From the NCBI GenBank assembly GCA_023131935.1, contig JAGLYY010000307.1, positions 1 through 14,816 on the forward strand: 14,816 nucleotides of DNA, given 5' to 3'. Source of the stretch: Spirochaetales bacterium (GTDB taxonomy: Bacteria; Spirochaetota; Spirochaetia; JAGLYY01). Made by a program: the position numbers and the translations under genes. Positions 8,745 through 14,667 of this stretch are shown piece by piece (the first letter of the stretch is position 1; every line of letters begins with the position of its first letter). The notes under the pieces were generated by a model, which worked only from the letters and a program-made list of their open reading frames with translations, was not told the DNA's origin and did not search any database.

Positions 8745-8964
8745 GCCCTTCCTCCCTTAAAGTAAAAATTGCCTCCACCGGAACATGAAACACCCGGGCA
8801 ATTCTCAACGCCAGGACGATTGATGGGCTGTATCTGCCTTTCTCGATGGAAATAATGGTTTGTCGTGTTACCCCAACCAGATCAGCAAGTGTCTGCTGGG
8901 TCATTTCGTCGTTGGTAAGCCGGATCTTGCGCAGATTGACATGGAGTATGTTTTTTCTTGCCAT
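8713..8964 (-). CDS. XRE-family HTH transcriptional regulator
   Basis: This 83-residue DNA-binding protein is almost entirely one Cro/C1-type helix-turn-helix domain. The recognition region is TQQTLADLVGVTRQTIISIE (22-41), followed by KGRYSPS and the LALRIARVFHVPVEAIF segment typical of the compact YgzD-like subgroup. A longer frame begins at 9003, but the start at 8964 is preferred. GAGG lies 6 bases upstream of it, the candidate -10 element lies just beyond, and homologues begin with this basic segment. It is the first gene of a minus-strand operon with a membrane protein and a barrel-like protein. Paired ATGTA/TACAT sequences overlap its promoter and suggest autoregulation. Confidence 0.88.
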   Translation of the reverse strand: MARKNILHVNLRKIRLTNDEMTQQTLADLVGVTRQTIISIEKGRYSPSIVLALRIARVFHVPVEAIFTLREEGHEENEPITKQ

Positions 8965-8982
8965 ACACATCCTCGTATATAG

Positions 8983-9011
8983 AATGTAAAGCAAACTGTA
9001 CATGATGTCAA
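8983..9011 (-). promoter_or_regulatory. Promoter and candidate operator of the XRE operon
   Basis: On the minus strand a perfect TTGACA (9011-9006) is followed after exactly 17 bases by TACATT (8988-8983), a 4/6 match to the -10 consensus, about 20 bases before the regulator ATG. Inverted ATGTA (8984-8988) and TACAT (8999-9003) sit between the core elements. A further TTTTACAT lies at 9017-9024. These are plausible binding sites for the encoded regulator. Confidence 0.6.
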
Positions 9012-9026
9012 GTTTATTTTACATAA

Positions 9027-9040
9027 TAAGTTGAAACTTA
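9027..9040. promoter_or_regulatory. Small palindrome in divergent intergenic region
   Basis: TAAGTT and AACTTA form 6-base inverted arms around GA, upstream of the XRE promoter and on the left of the toxin-antitoxin control region. It may be an additional operator; no protein can be assigned to it. Confidence 0.25.
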
Positions 9041-9108
9041 GATTGTGAAGTGACTTTTAAGGCGAATACTCGTTTATTAATGAATGAGAAGCCGCAGTTA
9101 ATAAATCG

Positions 9109-9158
9109 ATGTACGTTAGTAGAGTTGTAATACGTACGTGCATGTGTTATCTTATATC
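9109..9158 (+). promoter_or_regulatory. Control region of the toxin-antitoxin operon
   Basis: ATGTACGT (9109-9116) and ACGTGCAT (9136-9143) form an inverted pair with 7 of 8 bases matching. GTACGT also recurs at 9111 and 9134, 23 bases apart. Antitoxins of the Phd/YefM type usually bind such paired palindromes to repress their own operon. A possible promoter is TTGTAA (9125-9130) with TATCTT (9148-9153) at 17-base spacing, overlapping the palindromes; the match is weak. Positions 9131-9146 are a perfect 16-base alternating pyrimidine-purine tract. The same elements are preserved in the second copy near 12887-12936. Confidence 0.5.
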
Positions 9159-9172
9159 TGTAGGAGGCTGTA

Positions 9173-9406
9173 ATGCCAATTTCCGCCACAAAACTCAGAC
9201 AGGATCTTTACAATATTCTTGACCAGGTAATAGAAACCGGCGTACCCCTGGAGATTGCAAGAAAAGGACATATCGTAAAAATTGTGCCCGAAAACCCAAA
9301 GAGTAAATTTGAACGGTTGGAGGTGCATGACTGTATTCAGGGAGGACCCGATGATCTTGTTGAAATAGACTGGTCGAAAGAATGGAAGGGGCATAACCTG
9401 CCATGA
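9173..9406 (+). CDS. Phd/YefM-family antitoxin
   Basis: This 77-residue protein begins MPISATKLRQDL and continues into a short beta-alpha unit ending in HIVKIVPE, the typical Phd/YefM DNA-binding and dimerisation fold (about residues 1-41). The C-terminal half (from about 42, ending in IDWSKEWKGHNLP) should be the flexible tail that wraps and blocks the toxin. In this family the protein neutralises its partner and represses its own operon. AGGAGG at 9162-9167, 5 bases before the ATG, is a strong ribosome binding site. The gene overlaps the toxin gene by ATGA, the classical coupling for type II systems. The first two-thirds of the locus is duplicated at 12859-13094. Confidence 0.9.
   Translation: MPISATKLRQDLYNILDQVIETGVPLEIARKGHIVKIVPENPKSKFERLEVHDCIQGGPDDLVEIDWSKEWKGHNLP
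9289..9296 (+). repeat. 8-bp repeat, left deletion endpoint in copy A
   Basis: CGAAAACC here recurs at 9443-9450. Loss of one repeat unit plus the 146 bases between them would give exactly the junction seen in the second locus copy at 13067-13074. Confidence 0.8.
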
Positions 9407-9780
9407 TATATTTGGATACCCATGTATTGGTCTGGTTATTCGCGAAAACCGAAAATATGTTTTCAGATAAAGCGAGGGATACCATTGAAAACAATGAACT
9501 CTTTATATCTCCTATTGTTATTCTGGAGCTGGAATATTTGTATGAAATCGACCGTATTTCCGAGCACGCGTCGACTATTATCAGTTACCTTCAAAAACAG
9601 CTAGGAATTAAAATATGCGGCAAACCCTTTGAAGAAATAATAGTGAGCTCTCTCGCGCAGAAATGGACAAGAGATCCCTTCGACCGAATCATCACAGCTC
9701 ACGCAATGACACAGGATGCCCGCTTGTTGACGAAAGACAGGAATATTCTCAAACACTATCGCAAGGCGGTGTGGGATTAA
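9403..9780 (+). CDS. vapC: PIN-domain toxin (VapC-like ribonuclease)
   Basis: This 125-residue protein has the PIN-domain acidic residues in order: Asp5 (YLDTHVLVW), Glu42 (SPIVILELEYL), Asp94 with Asp91 (RDPFDRII) and Asp112 (LLTKDRN). PIN toxins are Mg2+-dependent endoribonucleases that usually cut tRNA or rRNA and stop translation until neutralised by the antitoxin. All key residues are present and the length is normal, so it is probably active. The ATG overlaps the antitoxin stop (ATGA). The partner is of the Phd/YefM type, a common pairing for this VapC subgroup. Downstream, a broken kinase relic begins after about 20 bases. Confidence 0.9.
   Translation: MIYLDTHVLVWLFAKTENMFSDKARDTIENNELFISPIVILELEYLYEIDRISEHASTIISYLQKQLGIKICGKPFEEIIVSSLAQKWTRDPFDRIITAHAMTQDARLLTKDRNILKHYRKAVWD
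9443..9450 (+). repeat. 8-bp repeat, right deletion endpoint in copy A
   Basis: Second occurrence of CGAAAACC, inside the toxin gene, 154 bases after the first. It marks where the homology between the two locus copies resumes. Confidence 0.8.
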
Positions 9781-9802
9781 GGCAATAATCGAATCAAAAA
9801 AA

Positions 9803-10084
9803 TTGTGTAGCCTGTTCCAGAGGTATATCCCTTTCAAGTATTCAGATGAGCCTTCAAAGGACATAGAGAGAATTTTTGAGATATTTTACACTAAAGAGGA
9901 TATACTATTTAAAGATTATCCTGGGCATGGTGAGGAGAGACAAAGAGAAATCGCGTGTGGATTATTGACCAGGCTGGGTTACAGGGCCGAAGCTGTTTCA
10001 AGTGGTGCAGAGGCTGTTGAATATTCAAAAAAGAATTCCGTGGACTTGACAGGGCTTGCCGTTAAGGGGGAATTGGGAAAATGA
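9803..10084 (+). pseudogene. Relic of a hybrid histidine kinase (ATPase F-box plus receiver scraps)
   Basis: The 93-codon open frame has only a TTG start and no clear ribosome binding site. Residues 22-32 (ERIFEIFYTKE) match the F-box of histidine-kinase ATPase domains. Only about a dozen residues later, 44-82 (EERQREIACGLLTRLGYRAE, then AVSSG and AVEYS, ending SVDL) match the first half of a receiver domain. The ATPase G2 box, the receiver's leading Asp pair and the phospho-acceptor aspartate region are missing. The frame then diverges (TGLAVKGELGK). This is best read as a hybrid kinase gene reduced by internal deletions that happened to keep one frame. Its TGA overlaps the ATG of the intact kinase gene. 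A functional small protein cannot be excluded but seems unlikely. Confidence 0.7.
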
Positions 10085-12801
10085 AAGCGACTGAGAATAA
10101 ATCAGGTTACTTCCAAACATTTCAAATTTTAACGATGAACAGGATGGCTCCAGGTGTTGTAATAGAGAAAGACAGCCTCACTTACTGGCGGGTGCGTATC
10201 CTATTTGCGATTATTCTAGCAGGGTTGTTGATAAGTCTTTTTGCCTTCGTGCCCGCAATTGCCTTGACAATCAAGGAAAAATTGTGGGGCCTGCTGATCA
10301 TCGATGGAGTTGTATGGCTAATTGGTATTAATATATTGTCTTCACGTCGCTTAAGATATGAAATACGGGCAGCAATAGCTTTGCTAATGTTCTATACCTT
10401 GGGATTGGTCATAATTATTTATGTTGGACCTTTGAGTGGTGGTCCCATTTGGCTGTTTGCTTTTGCAGTTCTTGTCGGGGTTCTCCTGGGATCAAAAGCC
10501 GCAATTATGGCCCTAACCGTTAACGCAATTACTCTCACGATTACAGGCTGGCTTATCAGTGCAGGTATATTTGGCCGGACATTTCCATTTTTCAACACCA
10601 TGGAAGCTATGATAGTTGCAGGTGCAAATTTCATGCTTTTGAACACGATTGCTGCAATATCTGTTGCAGTATTGGTAAAAGGTCTTATCTCGACCCATCA
10701 GAAGGAAGAAGCTTTGTATAGTACCTTGCAAAAAGAGCGTTTGCATTTAATAGAAGCAAAGAAAAAACTGGAGCTTGAAGTTGAGGAGCGTTTGCATATT
10801 GAGGAAGTACTGAGGGAGAGCGAGGAAAAACATCGGTTATTAGCAGAAAACACGGTTGATTGTATTTGGCAGGTGAACCTGGACATGGAATGTACTTATA
10901 TCAATCAGGCTGTCTTCCCTTTTTTCGGGTATACACCTGAAGAGTGGATAGGAAGCAAATTGCCGGAACATTGTTCATCGGAAGAAATGGAAAAAATGCA
11001 GACAATAATTTCGAATGGTTTGGCCAACTTGGCTAAAAAGACGACTAAAATATTTGAAACGAGTCTATATCATAAAAACGGTGAAGAGATTCCCTGCGAA
11101 ATAACCGGGCAGATAGTATTGGACGATGCAGGGGCCCCAATTTATTTACAGGGAACTACTAGAAATATCACGGAGCGTAAGCGGGTAGAGAAAAAGTTAA
11201 AGGAAAGCAACGACCGACAAAGGTACTTTCATTCTATGACCAGGTTGATGTGCGACAACCTGCCCGATTTTATATGGACAAAAGATTTGGAAAACAAGTT
11301 TATTTTTGCAAACAAAGCTTGTTGTGAAAAATTGCTTAATGCCAGAGATACCGATGAGCCTGTTGGAAAAACAGATATGTATTTTGCCGCCAGGGAAAGG
11401 GAATCCCATCCTGAAAATCCTGAGTATCATACATTCGGAGAGACATGCATGGGTTCCGACTTAGTAGTTCTGAAAACAAAAAAACCGCAAAGATTTGATG
11501 AATTTGGCAATGTTAAAGGGAAATTTCTCTATATTGATGTCTATAAGGCGCCTTTCCGGGATGAAAATGGCAACCTGATAGGAACGGTTGGCTGTGCCAG
11601 GGATATAACAAGAGAAAAGAAAGCAGAGGAAGAAAGAATAAAACTTGAAGCCAAACTCCAACAGGCCCAAAAGATGGAAGCCGTCGGCACTCTGGCCGGT
11701 GGCATTGCTCACGATTTAAACAATATTCTTTTCCCGATATCAGGATACGCCGAGATGCTGTTGCAGGATGTTCCTGAGGACAGCCCGCTTAGACAGAGGC
11801 TGATAGATATTCTACAGGGGACAAAACGCGCTGGAGATTTAGTCAAACAGATACTTACGTTCAGCCGCCAAAAGGACCATGAGATGAAACCGTTGAAGGT
11901 GCATCTTGTTATCAACGAAGCCCTGAAACTTATAAAATCTTCATTACCGAGCACCATTGAGATAACCCAAAATATAAAAAGCGATTGCGGGTTGGTTTAT
12001 GCAGATCCCACTCAGATACATCAAATAGTAATGAATCTATGCACCAACGCTTATCATGCCATGGAGGAAACCGGCGGCAAGCTGACTTTTAACTTGAAAG
12101 AAGTCGAGTTGGCGGCAGAAGACCTAAATGACCCGGCTATGATACCTGGGAAATATGTTTGCCTGACAGTGTCTGATACCGGCCCAGGCATGGAGCAAAG
12201 CATAACAGACCGAATATTTGATCCTTATTTTACTACCAAAGAAGAAGGCAAAGGTACAGGTATGGGCCTCGCAGTCGTCCATGGTGTTGTTAAAAGTCAT
12301 GGTGGAAATATCAGTGTTTACAGCGAACCCGGCAAGGGAACTGAATTTAAGGTTCATCTGCCAGTGATAAAAAAGCAGGAGGAAACAGCGAAACTTAAAA
12401 CTGATCTGCCCATTCAAAAAGGGGATGAACGGATTCTGCTGGTAGATGACGAGGATATTATTGCTCAGATGGGAAAGCAAATGCTTGAGCGACTGGGGTA
12501 TCATGTGACGGCTCGAACCGGCAGCACCGATGCTTTAGAGGCATTCAGGGAAAATCCCGATAAGTTTGATTTGGTAATTTCCGACATGACCATGCCTATC
12601 ATGACAGGTGAGCAACTGGCAGCGGAAATTATGAAAATCCGCTCTGATATACCGATTATATTATGCACCGGATTCAGCGAAATGATGTCTGAAGAAAAGG
12701 CGAAATCTCTGGGAATAAAGGGGTTCCTGATGAAGCCGGTTGTGATGAAAGATTTTTCAAACATGATCCGTAAAGTGTTGGACAAGGAGATTGTTGATTG
12801 A
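10081..12801 (+). CDS. Membrane-bound PAS hybrid sensor histidine kinase with receiver domain
   Basis: The protein has 906 residues. Residues about 37-205 form an N-terminal membrane domain of around six helices. A coiled-coil linker (205-245) is followed by two PAS domains (about 246-370 and 382-515), each ending in an ITERK/ITREKK-type linker. The HisKA domain carries phospho-acceptor His544 in GGIAHDLNNIL. The ATPase has an N-box (Asn652, Asn656), G1 box DTGPG at 699-703, F-box FDPYFTTK at 713-720 and G2 box GTGMGL at 725-730. The C-terminal receiver has Asp789/Asp790, phospho-acceptor Asp835 (ISDMTMP), Thr863 and Lys885 (LMKP). All key residues are present, so it should be active. No output domain or response regulator is nearby; phosphotransfer to a distant partner is likely. 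The PAS2 and HisKA wording resembles Desulfobacterota kinases, hinting at transfer. The start overlaps the relic's stop, with AAGGGGGA upstream; Met19 is an alternative start. Confidence 0.93.
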   Translation: MKATENKSGYFQTFQILTMNRMAPGVVIEKDSLTYWRVRILFAIILAGLLISLFAFVPAIALTIKEKLWGLLIIDGVVWLIGINILSSRRLRYEIRAAIALLMFYTLGLVIIIYVGPLSGGPIWLFAFAVLVGVLLGSKAAIMALTVNAITLTITGWLISAGIFGRTFPFFNTMEAMIVAGANFMLLNTIAAISVAVLVKGLISTHQKEEALYSTLQKERLHLIEAKKKLELEVEERLHIEEVLRESEEKHRLLAENTVDCIWQVNLDMECTYINQAVFPFFGYTPEEWIGSKLPEHCSSEEMEKMQTIISNGLANLAKKTTKIFETSLYHKNGEEIPCEITGQIVLDDAGAPIYLQGTTRNITERKRVEKKLKESNDRQRYFHSMTRLMCDNLPDFIWTKDLENKFIFANKACCEKLLNARDTDEPVGKTDMYFAARERESHPENPEYHTFGETCMGSDLVVLKTKKPQRFDEFGNVKGKFLYIDVYKAPFRDENGNLIGTVGCARDITREKKAEEERIKLEAKLQQAQKMEAVGTLAGGIAHDLNNILFPISGYAEMLLQDVPEDSPLRQRLIDILQGTKRAGDLVKQILTFSRQKDHEMKPLKVHLVINEALKLIKSSLPSTIEITQNIKSDCGLVYADPTQIHQIVMNLCTNAYHAMEETGGKLTFNLKEVELAAEDLNDPAMIPGKYVCLTVSDTGPGMEQSITDRIFDPYFTTKEEGKGTGMGLAVVHGVVKSHGGNISVYSEPGKGTEFKVHLPVIKKQEETAKLKTDLPIQKGDERILLVDDEDIIAQMGKQMLERLGYHVTARTGSTDALEAFRENPDKFDLVISDMTMPIMTGEQLAAEIMKIRSDIPIILCTGFSEMMSEEKAKSLGIKGFLMKPVVMKDFSNMIRKVLDKEIVD

Positions 12802-12858
12802 CTCTGATTGTAACTATTCCTATGCTTTATTAACCGATCTGTTGCAACGGCTGAAAAG

Positions 12859-13143
12859 TGAATGAGAAGTCACAGTTAATAAATCGATGTACGTTAGTAG
12901 AGTTGTAATACGTACGTGCATGTGTTATTTTATATCTGCAGGAGGCTGTAATGCCAATTTCTGCCACAAAACTCAGACAGGATCTTTACAATATTCTTGA
13001 CCAGGTAATAGAAACCGGCGTACCCCTAGAGATTGCAAGAAAAGGACATATCGTAAAAATTGTGCCCGAAAACCGAAAACATGTTTTCAGATAAAGCGAA
13101 GGATGCCATTGAAAACAATGAACTCTTTATTTCTCTTATTGTT
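12859..13143 (+). repeat. Direct repeat copy B (toxin-antitoxin locus, internally deleted)
   Basis: This copy is colinear with 9081-9296 up to 13074, then jumps to the sequence matching 9451-9519. The junction lies in CGAAAACC (13067-13074). The whole control region, ribosome binding site and antitoxin N-terminal codons are retained. Beyond 13143 similarity fades; a weak echo (ATTC, then CTGGAATA) may extend to about 13166. Confidence 0.95.
12951..13094 (+). CDS. Truncated 47-residue antitoxin stub (second copy)
   Basis: The frame starts with the same MPISATKLRQDL as the intact antitoxin and is identical to it for 41 residues. The 154-bp deletion then shifts the frame and adds RKHVFR before a TAA at 13092-13094. 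The product would keep the Phd/YefM DNA-binding and dimerisation unit but lack the toxin-binding tail. The ribosome binding site (AGGAGG, 12940-12945) and the upstream control region are intact. The only two substitutions relative to copy A in the shared codons (Ser4 and Leu26) are synonymous. It may be a dead fragment, or a small repressor acting on both loci. Coding potential is evident; function is inference. Confidence 0.5.
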   Translation: MPISATKLRQDLYNILDQVIETGVPLEIARKGHIVKIVPENRKHVFR

Positions 13144-13146
13144 TGA
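13075..13146 (+). pseudogene. Remnant of PIN toxin gene (second copy)
   Basis: The toxin frame reads ENMFSDKAKDAIENNELFIS, then LIV and a TGA at 13144-13146. It corresponds to residues 17-39 of the intact toxin. It lacks the start, Asp5, and everything from Glu42 onward. Relative to the intact toxin it carries three amino-acid changes (Arg to Lys, Thr to Ala, and Pro37 to Leu), consistent with decay without selection. Confidence 0.85.
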
Positions 13147-13338
13147 GTAATTCAATATCTGGAATAAGATATATGTATTAGAATGAACAGTATAAGTATG
13201 CAAATAATGTTTTAGTTAAACCAGCGCTATGAAAGCACTCGATCAGATACTAGAGGAAGGACTCCTCGTTGACTGTTGCATATGCATTGGGAAATTGAAT
13301 AAGATAATAAAATTGTGGAAACGAAGGGAGTTCTTAGA
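13147..13338. other. AT-rich intergenic stretch
   Basis: About 190 bases separate the toxin remnant from the next gene. I see a small hairpin, GAGGA/TCCTC at 13253-13267, and a 46-codon open frame from 13229 without a ribosome binding site. No promoter stands out. It may hold the degraded right boundary of the duplicated locus. Confidence 0.4.
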
Positions 13339-13914
13339 ATGGCAAAGAAAATACTTCAGATTAAAATAATCCTTAAAGAAAGTAAGCCACCAATCTGGCG
13401 GAGATTTCAGGTATCCCAGGACACCCTTCTACCGGATCTGCACAAGATTATCCAGACGGTTATGGGCTGGACCAACTCCCATCTTCACCAGTTCGAAGAC
13501 GGGAGAACATATTATGCTCTTCCTTCTGAGGATGATTGTACTCCTGTAATCGATTATTCAAACCTTGTTATCGGGAAATTCCTTAAAAAAGAGGGAGATA
13601 CTCTTGTCTATGAGTACGACTTTGGAGATGGATGGGAACATTTACTTAAACTGGAAAATGTCCTGGATAGCGGATCGAAAGTGCCGGTTTGCCTTGCAGG
13701 TAAAAGAGCCTGTCCGCCGGAGGATTGCGGAGGTGTCTGGGGATATTCAGATCTGCTTGAAATCCTTGCGGATCTGGATCATGAAGAACATGAATCATTT
13801 ATGGAATGGGTAGGTGATGATTTTGATCCGGACTATTTCGACATAAATGAAGTTAATGAACTTCTTAAAGAGGATGATTTCGGATGTATAACTATATGGG
13901 ATGATGAGGACTAA
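13339..13914 (+). CDS. Plasmid pRiA4b ORF-3 family protein
   Basis: This 191-residue protein of the PRiA4_ORF3 family is often annotated as an IS1096 passenger or TnpR-like protein. Diagnostic segments are PPIWRRFQV (17-25), LHKIIQTVMGWTNSHLHQF (34-52), YDFGDGWEH (93-101) and CPPEDCGGVWGY (125-136), with an acidic tail ending in WDDED. Length is complete for the family. A GTG-initiated frame begins at 13315, but the ATG at 13339 is preferred because AAGGGAG (13324-13330) lies 8 bases before it and homologues start with the basic MAKK segment. The biochemical role is unknown. The family is common in mobile or accessory DNA, in keeping with the transposase remnant just downstream. Confidence 0.85.
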   Translation: MAKKILQIKIILKESKPPIWRRFQVSQDTLLPDLHKIIQTVMGWTNSHLHQFEDGRTYYALPSEDDCTPVIDYSNLVIGKFLKKEGDTLVYEYDFGDGWEHLLKLENVLDSGSKVPVCLAGKRACPPEDCGGVWGYSDLLEILADLDHEEHESFMEWVGDDFDPDYFDINEVNELLKEDDFGCITIWDDED

Positions 13915-13977
13915 TCCAGCTGCATTGGCTTCTTTTAATGAGATAAATAAGGTTTTCTGGTATCAGTTACCAAATAA

Positions 13978-14592
13978 CTTTATGGAAGAACCGGCGTTGA
14001 ACTTGGAAAAGAAATAACTAAAAGATTTGGAGACCGGTACAATAAGATTAGCTGGGATGATGAGAAAATAGAAGATCTGTTTATCAAGCTGTTTCTTGAT
14101 AATTACAAAGCCACTTGTGAGCCAATCATTCTTGATTTTGATGCTACAGATGATCCTCTGCACGGGAATCAGGAAGGACGATTTTTTCATGGGTACTATG
14201 ACTCCTATTGTTATCTCCCGTTGTATGTCTTTTGCGGGGAATATCTTCTTTCGGCAAAATTACGGACTGCAAACCGGGATGGTAGCGATGGTAGTAAGGA
14301 GATACTGGAAAAGATTATACCGAAGATACGAAAGAGGTTCCCAGATATCCAGATAATCATAAGACGTGACTCCGGTTTCTGCAGGGAAGAGATCATGCGT
14401 TACTGCGAAGATAATAAGGTTGATTATATCTTTGGCCTGCCAAGAAATAAACGTCTTCGCAGAGCAATTGCCGGAAGGCTAAGAGCGGCAAAGAAACTTT
14501 ATGACGAAACAGGTGAAGCACAGCGCATTTTCTGTGTGCTCAGGTACAAAACCAGAAAATCCTGGAGTACTGCCCGGAGAGTTGTCGGCTAA
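13978..14592 (+). pseudogene. IS1380-family transposase remnant, truncated at both ends
   Basis: An open frame of 204 codons follows a TAA at 13975-13977 and has no proper start. It matches the centre of IS1380-type DDE transposases. The first catalytic region is LDFDATDDPLHG (52-63), followed by QEGRFFHGYY and YLPLYVFCGEYLL. The second aspartate lies in RRDSGFCREE (129-138), then VDYIFGLPRNKRL. It ends shortly after YKTRKSWSTARRVVG at a TAA. Full-length members run to well over 400 residues, so the N-terminal helix-turn-helix part and the C-terminal part with the last acidic residue are gone. No terminal inverted repeats are visible. The fragment has kept its frame, suggesting truncation rather than long decay. 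It cannot transpose by itself. Confidence 0.88.
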
Positions 14593-14598
14593 TTCTTT

Positions 14599-14622
14599 CT
14601 GAAAAACGGTGTTTTTTTACAG
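14599..14622 (+). terminator. Weak AT-rich hairpin after the transposase remnant
   Basis: AAAAAC (14602-14607) and GTTTTT (14611-14616) can pair around GGT, followed by two more T residues, with outer CTG/CAG also complementary. The stem is mostly A-T, so this is only a possible terminator. Confidence 0.25.
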
Positions 14623-14667
14623 CCTCGTTATGTAGATTTCCCTTGTGAACAAAAAATGGAGTCTTGT

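Larger units (their letters stand above)
9081..9519 (+). repeat. Direct repeat copy A (toxin-antitoxin locus, intact)
   Basis: Positions 9081-9296 match 12859-13074 without any gap, with 6 differences in 216 bases, all transitions (at 9092, 9094, 9151, 9161, 9184 and 9250). Positions 9451-9519 match 13075-13143 with 5 differences in 69 bases. The 154 bases between those blocks exist only in this copy. The repeat covers the control region, most of the antitoxin gene and the start of the toxin gene. Confidence 0.95.

Noticed and set aside
12124..12504. 126-codon minus-strand open frame inside the kinase gene
   Set aside because: It lies wholly antisense to the conserved ATPase and receiver domains, and its translation shows no family features.
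12841..12848. GTTGCAAC palindrome after the kinase gene
   Set aside because: Only eight bases, isolated, and no flanking symmetry or T-run.
9081..13143. The repeated segments as a CRISPR array or transposon ends
   Set aside because: There are only two copies, they contain identifiable gene sequence, and no inverted terminal repeats or transposase lie between them.
13253..13267. GAGGA/TCCTC hairpin as a terminator
   Set aside because: Five-base stem with no following T-run and no gene ending just upstream.
13229..13369. 46-codon open frame starting MKALDQILEEG, overlapping the pRiA4b ORF-3 gene
   Set aside because: No ribosome binding site, no recognisable family, and composition turns to Lys/Trp/Arg-rich where it overlaps the real gene out of frame.
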